Assembly (NCBI RefSeq): GCF_040901545.1
Contig: NZ_JBBDYL010000005.1
Location: 1 to 64,000 of the forward strand
Length of the DNA stretch: 64,000 bases
Source: Sulfuricaulis sp040901545
Lineage (GTDB): Bacteria; Pseudomonadota; Gammaproteobacteria; Acidiferrobacterales; Sulfurifustaceae
Reading direction: 5' to 3'
A model generated the notes under the pieces. It had not been told where the DNA came from, searched no databases, and was given only the letters and a program-made list of their open reading frames with translations. Shown here piece by piece: positions 1 through 8,003 of this stretch. The position numbers and the translations under genes are program-made. How positions within the stretch are numbered: the stretch's first letter is position 1; the number at the start of each line of letters is the position of its first letter.

Positions 1-68
1 CCCCGTTCATTCCTGCACCCCGTTCATTCCTGCACCCCGTTCATTCCTGCACCCCGTTCATTCCTGCA
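1..68. repeat. Four tandem copies of a 17-bp unit
   Basis: Four head-to-tail copies of ccccgttcattcctgca lie at 1-17, 18-34, 35-51 and 52-68, identical by eye. The array starts at the window edge, so it may be longer on the left. There are no unique spacers, so it is a minisatellite-like tandem repeat and not CRISPR. The following 69-232 is AT-richer spacer in which I recognise nothing. Confidence 0.9.
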
Positions 69-232
69 CCCCTGTTTGGCGCTCACGCGTTATTTATTTT
101 ACCGACATTCTGTGAAAGATGGGGACATCTGACAAGCGATTTCCGTCCGAAGGAAAAAAGTGTTTTTGCAGCAATGAGTTTCACAAGGATACCGATGCTA
201 TTTGGTAGATCGGAAAAGAGAATATTGGCCAG

Positions 233-1402
233 TCACGGCAATAAACTGACAGCCGCCGTGTCGGCGATGGGCGGGCGCGCGGGCAGCGATGTTTTGAGCA
301 GGCGGATCACTTTGGCGGCCGTGGCCCGGTATCCCGTGAGTTTGCCCCCGTAAATCGTGACAAGCCGCACCTGCTTTGGATCGTCCGGATGCAGGACGGT
401 CTCGCGTGAGCGGTGAAACACCGGTCCTGGCTCGCGGGGCAGCACGCGCAGCCCGGCAAAACTGTCCAGCAAGCGGTTGTGCCGATCAGGAAAATAACGC
501 GCGACAATTTCTTGTAAATAACCGATTTCGTCCGCGCGCGGTTGCGCTCCCGCCGGGTTACCCGCAAAGGGGGTTTCAGTGGTACCGACCAGCGTTTGAC
601 CCTGCCAGGGCATGACAAATACCGCGCGGCGGTCACGGGGTGCCTCGAGGTAATACACGCCGCGGCGGGTTTCTCCTTCAACGACGATGTGCGCCCCCTG
701 AACAAGATCCACCGGAACAATCGGCGGTCGCGGCGTCACCCGCTCAAGGGTGAGGTTCACCCACGGACCGGCCGCGTTGACCAGCGTACGCGCATGACAG
801 GTGATCTCGTTATTGTTCCAGAGATAGCGGATTTCATATCCGTTGCTGTTGCGACTCGCCGATTGAAAATCGGCCGGGCAGTGCAGTGTCCCCCCCAGTT
901 TCTGCGCCGAGCGTACCACCGCCTGCGTCAGCAGAGCGTCATCGGTGTGTGCATCCTCATAGCGAAACACCTTCTGCAGTTGGCGGGTATCGAGCCCGTC
1001 GAGTTCGTTCCATTGCGCTCGCGGAATGGTTTCAAAACGCGCACCGCGGGAAAGTCCGCCAAGCACCGCGTAGAGGATCAGCCCCGCGCGTATCGTCAGG
1101 GGCCGACGCTGAGTAAAAGTGTAAACCGGGATAAAAAACGCCACGGGCTGCACCAGTTCGGGCGCGATTCGCAACAGAATTTCCCGTTCATGCAGCGATT
1201 CGCGCACAAGTCCGAACTGGGCGCTTTCCAGGTAACGCAACCCGCCGTGAATCAGTTTGCTCGATCGGCTGGAGGTGCCGCTGCCGACGCCTTTCCGCTC
1301 CAGCAGCAGGGTGGAGTATCCTGCGGCGGCCGCGGCCTGGGCGACGCCCGCCCCGTGAATCCCGCCGCCGATGACCACCGTCTCGTAGCTGTCGGTTGAC
1401 AT
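233..1402 (-). CDS. glpD: FAD-dependent glycerol-3-phosphate dehydrogenase, short form
   Basis: A flavoprotein of the DAO/GlpD family, 389 aa, expected to oxidise sn-glycerol-3-phosphate to dihydroxyacetone phosphate and pass electrons to quinone at the inner membrane. The N-terminus has the dinucleotide-binding motif GGGIHGAGVA at about residues 12-21, followed by the GlpD signature SSRSSKLIHGGLRYLE. Classical GlpD has about 500 aa; this protein ends after the FAD-domain segment IYGGKLTGYR and lacks the C-terminal helical domain, as in short GlpD-like proteins. Its ATG overlaps the TGA of the upstream phosphodiesterase gene (TGATG at 1400-1404), so the two are probably translationally coupled and form a glycerophosphodiester-to-DHAP route. 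Exact substrate is inferred. Confidence 0.85.
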   Translation of the reverse strand: MSTDSYETVVIGGGIHGAGVAQAAAAAGYSTLLLERKGVGSGTSSRSSKLIHGGLRYLESAQFGLVRESLHEREILLRIAPELVQPVAFFIPVYTFTQRRPLTIRAGLILYAVLGGLSRGARFETIPRAQWNELDGLDTRQLQKVFRYEDAHTDDALLTQAVVRSAQKLGGTLHCPADFQSASRNSNGYEIRYLWNNNEITCHARTLVNAAGPWVNLTLERVTPRPPIVPVDLVQGAHIVVEGETRRGVYYLEAPRDRRAVFVMPWQGQTLVGTTETPFAGNPAGAQPRADEIGYLQEIVARYFPDRHNRLLDSFAGLRVLPREPGPVFHRSRETVLHPDDPKQVRLVTIYGGKLTGYRATAAKVIRLLKTSLPARPPIADTAAVSLLP

Positions 1403-2148
1403 CAGGGAGCAGCCGACAGGCGCGCCAAACCCTGCACCATCTCGCCGATGGCGAAGGTTTCGATAAAATCCGCGCCGCGCGCGGCCAGGTCCAGCGCCAC
1501 GACCGGATCCGCCACTTCGAAGATGACAAGTTGGGCGCCTTCGAAACGGATCATGCCATTCCGCGGTAATCCACCGGAATCGCAGAAAAGATACCGCGGG
1601 CCGATCTCGACAACACGTTTCTGGTTTCGTTCTTCCCAGTTATCGATGACCACGCCCAGCTCGGCGAAGCCGTGCCGGCGCGCGACCCACAACGCATCCA
1701 GCGCGTAAGAAATCAAAATGCATTGCGCTAGCACCGGGTTAAGCGCGGCCCGAACGAGGTCCAGAGTAGTTTCAGTGCTGAAGTATTCGAGACTGGCGCG
1801 CTTGAGCTCGATAAAGCATTTGACACCGGTATGACGGCTGAGAAACAGCCCAAGTTCCGACAGCCGTGTGAGGTGCACGTCCCGGAAGCGGTCGCCGAAT
1901 TTTTCGCGTTCGCTGGCCCGCAACATCCAGAGTTCGTCATGGCTATAATCGCGAATTCGGCCATCCACGCCACAGATACGCCGCAGCCCGCGATCGTGAA
2001 ACAGCACCGGCACCCGGTCACGGGAAATTTGAACATCCACTTCGACGAAACGGGCGCCCGCCGCGACGGCGGCCTCGATGCCGATCAGCGTGTTCTCGGG
2101 ATAGTGGCGGGGGTAACCCCGGTGGGCGACAAGCTGGGGGATCATCAT
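1402..2148 (-). CDS. Glycerophosphodiester phosphodiesterase family protein
   Basis: A 248-aa GDPD-family enzyme, expected to hydrolyse glycerophosphodiesters to glycerol-3-phosphate and an alcohol. The family signature is clear: HRGYPRHYPENT near residues 9-20 (catalytic His and Asn-Thr), EVDVQISRD near 36-44 (metal-binding acidic residues) and LFHD near 49-52 (second catalytic His), with a later ELKRA segment. No signal peptide is seen, so it is probably cytoplasmic like UgpQ. It starts with two Met codons; either could be used. It overlaps the start of the short glpD by two bases and supplies that enzyme's substrate. The divergent TudS-like gene begins 77 bp away. Confidence 0.88.
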   Translation of the reverse strand: MMIPQLVAHRGYPRHYPENTLIGIEAAVAAGARFVEVDVQISRDRVPVLFHDRGLRRICGVDGRIRDYSHDELWMLRASEREKFGDRFRDVHLTRLSELGLFLSRHTGVKCFIELKRASLEYFSTETTLDLVRAALNPVLAQCILISYALDALWVARRHGFAELGVVIDNWEERNQKRVVEIGPRYLFCDSGGLPRNGMIRFEGAQLVIFEVADPVVALDLAARGADFIETFAIGEMVQGLARLSAAP

Positions 2149-2225
2149 AAGTCGTACTTTAACATTCCTGGTTTAAAAGACATCGCGGCGGACAAATTGC
2201 AGCAACACGCAAGGTCTGCATTAGA

Positions 2226-3218
2226 ATGTCGGTATCGATCGAACCGGTTTATTCGAACATCACGAACGTGCGCAGCTCTCGAATCCGCCTTGGCATCAGC
2301 AGTTGTCTGCTGGGTCAGAAAGTACGTTTTGACGGGAACCACAAGCAGGACAGTTATCTTAGCGAAACGCTCGGGATGTATTTTGAATGGGTCCCCGTCT
2401 GTCCCGAAGTCGCCATCGGCTTGGGTGTCCCGCGCCCGCCGATCCGGCTGGTGGGATCGCCCGAGTCGCCGCGCGCTATCGGCGTGAAAGACGGCTCCCT
2501 CGATGTGACCGACAAACTCGCTACCTACGGAAGACGACAGGCTCGCCAGCTAGTCGACCTGAGCGGTTACGTCTTCAAGGGCAACTCGCCGAGTTGCGGA
2601 ATCGAGCGCGTAAAGATCTATCAGCGCACCGGTATCCCCGCCAAGAACGGGCGGGGAATCTACGCCGAGGCGTTTCTCGCCGTTCGGCCATGGCTCCCGG
2701 CGGAAGAAGAGGACCGGCTCGGTGACCCCCGTTTGCGGGAAAATTTCATTGAGCGCGTGTTTGCCTACCGGCGCTGGCAGGACCTGGTGGCGAGCGGTCT
2801 GACCGCCAGCCGCTTGGTGGATTTTCACACGCGCCATAAATTGGCCCTCATGGCCCACGACGTCGAGTCCTATCGTGCCCTGGGTCGTCTCGTGGCACGG
2901 GCCGGAAGCAGGACCCCAAACGAGCTGCGGCATGACTATATCAGCCGCTTCATGACGGCAATGAAGCGTCTGGCAACGCCGGCGCGACATGCCAATGTAA
3001 TGATGCATCTGATGGGATATTTGAAAAAAGAGCTGGATGCCATCGACAAGGCTGAACTGCTGGAGTTGATCCATGCCTATCGACAAGGCGTATTGCCCCT
3101 GGCGTCGCCGCTGACACTGCTCAAACATCACTTCCGGCGTTACCCGGATCCCTATATCGCACGTCAGACTTATCTGCATCCCGATCCGCGGGAATGGCTG
3201 CTGCGCACCGGCGGCTGA
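2226..3218 (+). CDS. DUF523 (TudS-type)-DUF1722 fusion protein
   Basis: A 330-aa two-domain protein. Residues about 20-165 are DUF523, the family of the iron-sulfur 2-thiouracil desulfurase TudS; its three conserved cysteines are visible in SSCLLG, PVCPEVA and GNSPSCG and would hold a [4Fe-4S] cluster. Residues about 190-325 are DUF1722 (as in YbgA), a helical domain of unknown function. The fusion is a known architecture in proteobacteria, often found near photolyase genes; none is seen here. Thiobase removal or tRNA sulfur salvage is inference. It is divergent from the GDPD gene and followed 13 bp later by a DMT transporter, so the two may be cotranscribed. Confidence 0.85.
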   Translation: MSVSIEPVYSNITNVRSSRIRLGISSCLLGQKVRFDGNHKQDSYLSETLGMYFEWVPVCPEVAIGLGVPRPPIRLVGSPESPRAIGVKDGSLDVTDKLATYGRRQARQLVDLSGYVFKGNSPSCGIERVKIYQRTGIPAKNGRGIYAEAFLAVRPWLPAEEEDRLGDPRLRENFIERVFAYRRWQDLVASGLTASRLVDFHTRHKLALMAHDVESYRALGRLVARAGSRTPNELRHDYISRFMTAMKRLATPARHANVMMHLMGYLKKELDAIDKAELLELIHAYRQGVLPLASPLTLLKHHFRRYPDPYIARQTYLHPDPREWLLRTGG

Positions 3219-3231
3219 GCGCTTACTTACT

Positions 3232-4104
3232 GTGCAGACGGACAATCTTAAACGCGGGGCAACCCTGATGATCGCCTCGGGCCTGTTGTTTGCCACGATG
3301 GGGGGCATCATCAAATACATTTCCGCCCATTTGCCAAACGAAATGGTGGTTTTCTTCCGCAGTTTTCTGGGGCTGTTGGTGCTGTTTCCGTGGGTATGGC
3401 AGCGCGGGTTCGGTCAACTGAAGACGCAAAAACTGCAGGGACACCTGTTGCGTGGACTGGCCGGTTTGACGGCGATGTATTGTTATTTCTATTCGATCGC
3501 CCACATGTCTCTGGCCGAAGCCACGCTGCTCAATTACGCTTCGCCGCTGTTTGTTCCTTTCATCTCGGTTTTGTGGCTGGGAGAGAAAATTTCCGGTCGT
3601 TTATGGGTGACCATCGCCATTGGTTTTTTGGGTATCTTGTTGATACTGAAACCGGGCATGGCCCTGTTTGAACCGGTATCGCTCATCGGCGTGGCCTCGG
3701 GATTTTTCGCGGCCCTGGCCGTGGTCAGCGTGCGTCGCCTCACGAGCAGCGAGCCCACTTTGCGCATCGTTTTTTATTTCAGCGCCGTGTGCACCGTGGT
3801 ATCCGCCGTGCCGCTCATCTGGCGCTGGCAGGCACCGGAACCCGGTCTCTGGATATCGTTGCTGGCCGTGGGGGTGCTCGCGAGCATGGCCCAATCGTTG
3901 CTCACGCGCGCCTATTCCTGCGCCGCGGCCGCTCAGGTCGGGCCATTTACGTACTCCACGGTGGTATTCGCGGCCATGGTGGGCGGCCTATTCTGGGGGG
4001 AAATCCTGGATATATTTTCTTTTGCCGGTGCGTTGCTGGTTTGTCTGGCGGGAATACTCACCATTCGCTTGGCCGGTCAGCGTGTGCTCACCGTGGGGAA
4101 ATAG
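3232..4104 (+). CDS. DMT-family (EamA) inner-membrane transporter
   Basis: A 290-aa hydrophobic protein with about ten predicted membrane segments arranged as two EamA repeats (roughly residues 10-140 and 150-285), as in drug/metabolite exporters of the DMT superfamily. Characteristic pieces include the YCYFYSIAHMSLAEATLLNY stretch of the first repeat, the LWLGEKISG turn and the related FWGEILD in the second repeat. The start given is a GTG 13 bp after the preceding stop; an ATG at 3268 would remove 12 residues before the first membrane helix. The substrate cannot be told from sequence. A strong terminator follows at about 4171. Confidence 0.85.
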   Translation: MQTDNLKRGATLMIASGLLFATMGGIIKYISAHLPNEMVVFFRSFLGLLVLFPWVWQRGFGQLKTQKLQGHLLRGLAGLTAMYCYFYSIAHMSLAEATLLNYASPLFVPFISVLWLGEKISGRLWVTIAIGFLGILLILKPGMALFEPVSLIGVASGFFAALAVVSVRRLTSSEPTLRIVFYFSAVCTVVSAVPLIWRWQAPEPGLWISLLAVGVLASMAQSLLTRAYSCAAAAQVGPFTYSTVVFAAMVGGLFWGEILDIFSFAGALLVCLAGILTIRLAGQRVLTVGK

Positions 4105-4171
4105 CACTCTCTGGCTAAGTCCGAAGAACTGTCAGGGTGTTGTCGTCACAATCCCCGCGCACCGTTCCTTA

Positions 4172-4205
4172 AAAAAAGCGCCCCGGTTCGGGGCGCTTTT
4201 TGTAC
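4172..4205. terminator. Bidirectional rho-independent terminator
   Basis: The stem gcgccccg / cggggcgc with a GTT loop (4178-4196) is flanked by an A run on the left and a T run on the right. It can therefore end the + strand transporter transcript and the convergent minus-strand gene at 4223. Confidence 0.9.
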
Positions 4206-4222
4206 TGCGAGAATAAAAACTA

Positions 4223-4516
4223 TTATTTCGCCGGTTGAGCAGGCGTTGCCGGTGTGGCCGGGGCCGCTTTCTTCTCGGTGGACTTCTTCTTCATTGCCTT
4301 CTTCTCCGGGCATGTCACTTCTTTACCATTAACGGTTACGACATCGCCGGCTTTCTTGTCTTTGCAAGCCTTGATTACGGCTTTGTCAGCTTTTTGTTCC
4401 TTCTTCATATCCGTTTTGCCTGCCGGCATCTCGTGCTTCATAGCGCTGGCGACATTTACCAAACCAAACAGCAGGACAAAGGTCAGGGCAAACAGGGTGG
4501 TTAGCGGCTTTTTCAT
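4223..4516 (-). CDS. Small secreted Lys-rich protein of unknown function
   Basis: A 97-aa protein with a clear Sec signal peptide (LTTLFALTFVLLFGLVNVASA, cleavage expected after ASA near residue 25). The mature part is about one quarter lysine and ends in an Ala/Pro/Thr-rich tail (ATPATPAQPAK). The central segment KACKDKKAGDVVTVNGKEV followed by TCP carries the only two cysteines, which could form a disulfide or bind a ligand in the periplasm. The ribosome site is excellent (AAGGAG at 4529-4534, 12 bp before the ATG). It stands alone between a terminator and the divergent kinase gene. I do not recognise a characterised family; function is unknown. Confidence 0.8.
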   Translation of the reverse strand: MKKPLTTLFALTFVLLFGLVNVASAMKHEMPAGKTDMKKEQKADKAVIKACKDKKAGDVVTVNGKEVTCPEKKAMKKKSTEKKAAPATPATPAQPAK

Positions 4517-4547
4517 AATTAACGTAGCTCCTTAAAGGTTTAGTTTT

Positions 4548-4745
4548 ATGATCACTGATGCCGATAGACGGTGGAATTACCGAAAAACATTCGTCATCGG
4601 CCTGCATTCAATTGCAATCGCTGTGCCATGTGTTATGGGCATGGAATCGAATTCTAATCAATTGGTTATAGATATCTCCGCAACTGCGTTATGCTTGTTT
4701 TTTGTAGCGAGCATCATTATTTGTGGCTTGCAACATTTTGAGTAA
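4548..4745 (+). CDS. Possible small membrane protein (weak)
   Basis: A 65-codon reading frame encoding two hydrophobic stretches (about residues 15-32 and 40-61), which would fit a small inner-membrane protein. A moderate ribosome site (AAAGG) lies about ten bases upstream. It ends five bases before the kinase start at 4750. Base composition is noticeably AT-richer than the neighbours. No family is recognised, so this may be a chance ORF in the kinase leader. Confidence 0.3.
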   Translation: MITDADRRWNYRKTFVIGLHSIAIAVPCVMGMESNSNQLVIDISATALCLFFVASIIICGLQHFE

Positions 4746-4749
4746 ATTT

Positions 4750-6495
4750 ATGCCCTCGCGCCATTTCAAACTGGGACGCCTCCAATTCCGGATCCTGCTG
4801 GTTATTTCCATCATTGTGATTGTGCCCATGCTGGTGGCCGGTTGGCTGGCTGCCGAGTGGGTATCCATCAGTTTTGAAAACCGCCTCCAGCAGTGGATCG
4901 TGGACGCGGCCCGTGCGAATCAGAACTGGTTGCAGGCGTATCAAAATGACGCCAGCATGCTGGGACGCGTGCTGGTGGACGATCCCGCGTTTATCGACGA
5001 TCTCGAGCGCGATCCGGAAGCGGCGATCCCGTTTCAAATACGGCGTATCTCCCAGGAACTGAGCATCAACCTCATACAGCTCTATTCAGCGGACAAGAAA
5101 CTGTTGTATTCCTCGCTGCCGGTAGCGGTAAGCCCCCTGTGGGAACGCGGTCAGACTGAAGCCGTACTCAAGGTCGTGCGCAAGCAGAAAACCATGTTGG
5201 CCGCTGTCGGCATCACGCCGGTTCCGCGCGTTGGCAAGCCACGGTATTACCTCGTGCTGGGCAGTTTGCTCGGGGAGAATTTCATGACGGAGTTGGCGCA
5301 GCTGACGGGTCTGGATGCGCGCCTCTATTACCGCGAGGGAAAAAAATATTACGACCTGTTTTCCTCGCCGGGTCAGATTACCACTTTGAAGGATCTCCCG
5401 AAGCAGGCTTTTTTTACCATCGAGAAAGAGAAAAAATCCTATTACAGCCAGGAAGCGGAAGGAGGCGCGTACCGCGGGCTGTATACGCCTATTGTCGATC
5501 CCACGGGTCGCGTCGAAGCGATCATGTTCAGCGGGCTCGAACGGAGGGGTTTCCAGGAAGTGTTGACCAACCGTATCGCCCTGTTTCTTCTCATCTCGCT
5601 GTTAGGGATTATCATCGGTGTCCTGGCGGGATTTTTACTCTCCCGACTGGTCGTCCGCCCCCTGCAGTATCTCCGCAATGGTGTCATGCAACTCGCCGGG
5701 CATAACTTTAATGCCAACGTGCCGATTAATTCGAATGACGAACTGGGCGACCTGGCCAAGGCATTCAATGCCATGGCGGCACGCCTGCGCGACACGCGTG
5801 ACGAGCAGACGCAGCGGTTTCAGAAGGACAAGCTTGCCGCCATGGGCGAGATGTCGGCTGCGCTGGCGCACGAGATCCGTAACCCCCTCGGCGTCATCAA
5901 TGCTTCGGCGGCATTGCTCGACAAACCGGGAAACGATCCCGGCCGGAGCGCGGAGCTCACGCGCATGATCCGTGAAGAAAGCCTGCGCGTGTCGAACCTG
6001 GTGCAGGATTTCTTGCAGCTATCGCGCCATCGCCAACCCGTTTTCGCCGTTGTTGACCCGACTCAACCCATGGAACGGGCGCTCGAGATGGTGCTCGCGG
6101 GCGTGGATCCGGTAACGGTGCATAAGAAATTCAATCACGATGGCGTAAAAATCATGGCTGATCCGGGCCTGCTGCTCCAGGCATGGAGCAATATCTTCAC
6201 GAACTCGATCCAGGCCATGGATGGAAAAGACCGTGAAATCAGGCTTTTTTCCGAAGTGGCCGCCGGACAGATCGTGCTTTCGGTCCAGGACAACGGGCCA
6301 GGCGTGGCCGCGGAAATCATGCCGCGTTTGTTCGAGCCGTTTTTCACGACCAAGGATCAGGGAACGGGTCTTGGTCTTTCCATCGCCTACACCCTGGCGG
6401 AGGCTAACGGAGGCCGACTCGAGGCCATGCCTCCGGAGCGCGGTGGCGCACGGTTTGTCATGCGATTCCCGGTTTATAGCGAGGCTACGTCATGA
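4750..6495 (+). CDS. Membrane sensor histidine kinase (HAMP, HisKA, HATPase)
   Basis: A 581-aa sensor kinase. Membrane helix 1 spans about residues 13-32, a periplasmic sensor region of about 240 aa follows (Cache-like in layout), then helix 2 at about 275-300, a HAMP linker (RPLQYLRNGV, NDELGDLAKAFN), the phospho-acceptor box LAHEIRNPLG with His374, the N box WSNIFTNSIQAM, and ATP-lid glycines in DNGPGV and GTGLGLSIAY. The start chosen is ATG 4750; an in-frame GTG at 4723 lies inside the preceding small frame. Its TGA overlaps the ATG of the sigma-54 activator at 6492 (ATGA), so kinase and regulator form a coupled two-component pair. The stimulus is unknown. Confidence 0.88.
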   Translation: MPSRHFKLGRLQFRILLVISIIVIVPMLVAGWLAAEWVSISFENRLQQWIVDAARANQNWLQAYQNDASMLGRVLVDDPAFIDDLERDPEAAIPFQIRRISQELSINLIQLYSADKKLLYSSLPVAVSPLWERGQTEAVLKVVRKQKTMLAAVGITPVPRVGKPRYYLVLGSLLGENFMTELAQLTGLDARLYYREGKKYYDLFSSPGQITTLKDLPKQAFFTIEKEKKSYYSQEAEGGAYRGLYTPIVDPTGRVEAIMFSGLERRGFQEVLTNRIALFLLISLLGIIIGVLAGFLLSRLVVRPLQYLRNGVMQLAGHNFNANVPINSNDELGDLAKAFNAMAARLRDTRDEQTQRFQKDKLAAMGEMSAALAHEIRNPLGVINASAALLDKPGNDPGRSAELTRMIREESLRVSNLVQDFLQLSRHRQPVFAVVDPTQPMERALEMVLAGVDPVTVHKKFNHDGVKIMADPGLLLQAWSNIFTNSIQAMDGKDREIRLFSEVAAGQIVLSVQDNGPGVAAEIMPRLFEPFFTTKDQGTGLGLSIAYTLAEANGGRLEAMPPERGGARFVMRFPVYSEATS

Positions 6496-7886
6496 AACGC
6501 ACGATTCTGGTGGTCGACGATGAGCAGAACATGCAGGCGGTCATCCGCATGGTTCTGGAGGGCGCCGGTCATCAGGTGCTGGTCGCGGATAGTGGCGAGG
6601 CGGCACTCGCGGACGTGCATAATCCCAATCTCGACGTGGTGTTGTCCGATCTCAAGATGCCGGGAATGGGCGGTGAAGAATTCGTCATCAACTGTCGCAA
6701 GGAACGCCCGGATGTGCCGGTCATCATCATAACGGCCCACGGCACGATTCGCTCCGCTGTAAAAAGCATCCATGATGGCGCGGCGGATTATCTTACCAAG
6801 CCCTTCGAACCGGAGCAGCTCGAAATCGCGGTGCACAATGCGATCAAGTTGCGCGATATTCTGAGAGAGAATGAGCAGCTCAAAGCGGCGGTGAGCGAGT
6901 CGCTCGGCGCGCAACGCATGATCGGCGAGAGCCACGCCGCCAAATTAATGCTTGAGGAAATTCGACGCGTTGCGCCATACAAGACCAGTGTATTGATCAC
7001 GGGGGAGTCGGGCAGCGGCAAGGAACTGGTCGCGCGCACGATTCACGACCTTTCACCCCGACGCAACCGTCCCTGGGTGGCCATCAACTGCTCCGCGATA
7101 CCGCGCGACCTCATGGAGTCGGAGATCTTTGGCTATGTCAAGGGTGCGTTCACCGGTGCCGCCCAGAAACGCCTTGGCCGACTTGAACAGGCCCAGGGTG
7201 GAACGTTCTTTTTTGATGAAATCGGCGATCTCGACATGTCGCTGCAGTCGAAATTGTTGCGTGTGTTGCAGGAGCGTGAATTCTCCCCCGTGGGATCGGA
7301 TCAGGTGCGCCCCGTTGACGTTCGGTTCCTGACCGCGACCAATCGTGACCTGAAAGAGCTCGTGCGCGAAGGGAAGTTTCGTGAAGACCTGCTTTATCGT
7401 TTGGATGTCTACAGCATCGTCGTCCCGCCTTTACGCCAGCGGCGCGAGGACATTCCGTTATTGGCAAAAACTTTTTTGCAAGAGCTTGCCGCCGAAATGG
7501 ACAAACAGGTGTCTGAATTTGCCCCCGCGGCGCTCGAGGTATTGCAGCGCTACCGATGGCCCGGAAACATCCGCGAGCTGCGAAACACCGTGGAACGATC
7601 GTTGCTGTCTTGCCGGGGACGGGCGATCGAAGTGGACGATCTGCCGATGACGATCATGGCGCGTACCGGGGCGGGCAACAGCGGTGAAAGATTCTCGCCA
7701 AAAAAAACCGGCGATAAAAATCTGGATCACTGGCTGGAAGAAGTCGAACGCGGGGCGATCCGGGAAGCGTTATCGCAGTGTCATGGGGTGCAGGCCCGCG
7801 CCGCCAAACACCTGGGGATTTCGGAGCGCAGCCTGTGGCACCGCATCAAGAAACTCAATATACAGATCAACCGCGTGGTCAACTGA
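6492..7886 (+). CDS. Sigma-54-dependent response regulator (NtrC family)
   Basis: A 464-aa activator with the three usual domains. The receiver domain (1-120) has the acidic pair DDE at 9-11 and phospho-acceptor D53 in LSDLKMPG. The AAA+ domain (about 145-375) has Walker A GESGSGKE, the sigma-54 contact loop GAFTGA and Walker B TFFFDEIGD. The C-terminus has a Fis-type helix-turn-helix (AAKHLGISERSLWHRIKKL). It is the cognate partner of the overlapping kinase. It resembles ZraR/AtoC-like regulators and is distinct from the true NtrC at 35643. Target promoters are not evident; no sigma-54 site was recognised next to it. Confidence 0.9.
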   Translation: MKRTILVVDDEQNMQAVIRMVLEGAGHQVLVADSGEAALADVHNPNLDVVLSDLKMPGMGGEEFVINCRKERPDVPVIIITAHGTIRSAVKSIHDGAADYLTKPFEPEQLEIAVHNAIKLRDILRENEQLKAAVSESLGAQRMIGESHAAKLMLEEIRRVAPYKTSVLITGESGSGKELVARTIHDLSPRRNRPWVAINCSAIPRDLMESEIFGYVKGAFTGAAQKRLGRLEQAQGGTFFFDEIGDLDMSLQSKLLRVLQEREFSPVGSDQVRPVDVRFLTATNRDLKELVREGKFREDLLYRLDVYSIVVPPLRQRREDIPLLAKTFLQELAAEMDKQVSEFAPAALEVLQRYRWPGNIRELRNTVERSLLSCRGRAIEVDDLPMTIMARTGAGNSGERFSPKKTGDKNLDHWLEEVERGAIREALSQCHGVQARAAKHLGISERSLWHRIKKLNIQINRVVN

Positions 7887-8003
7887 TTCCGCCGCACGTC
7901 CGCCGGGTTGGCCCGGCACACATCCTGGGTTAAGGTTGGGTCGCGACGAAAAATTTTTCCGGCTTGCCGCGTCATGGAGCAGATGATCCCGCCAACGGTC
8001 TGA

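Noticed and set aside
1..68. CRISPR array
   Set aside because: 17-bp units abut directly with no spacers and no cas genes nearby.
542..1399. Long + strand reading frame of 285 codons
   Set aside because: Antisense to the clear glpD-type gene; low-complexity, no family-like motif. High GC makes long antisense frames common here.
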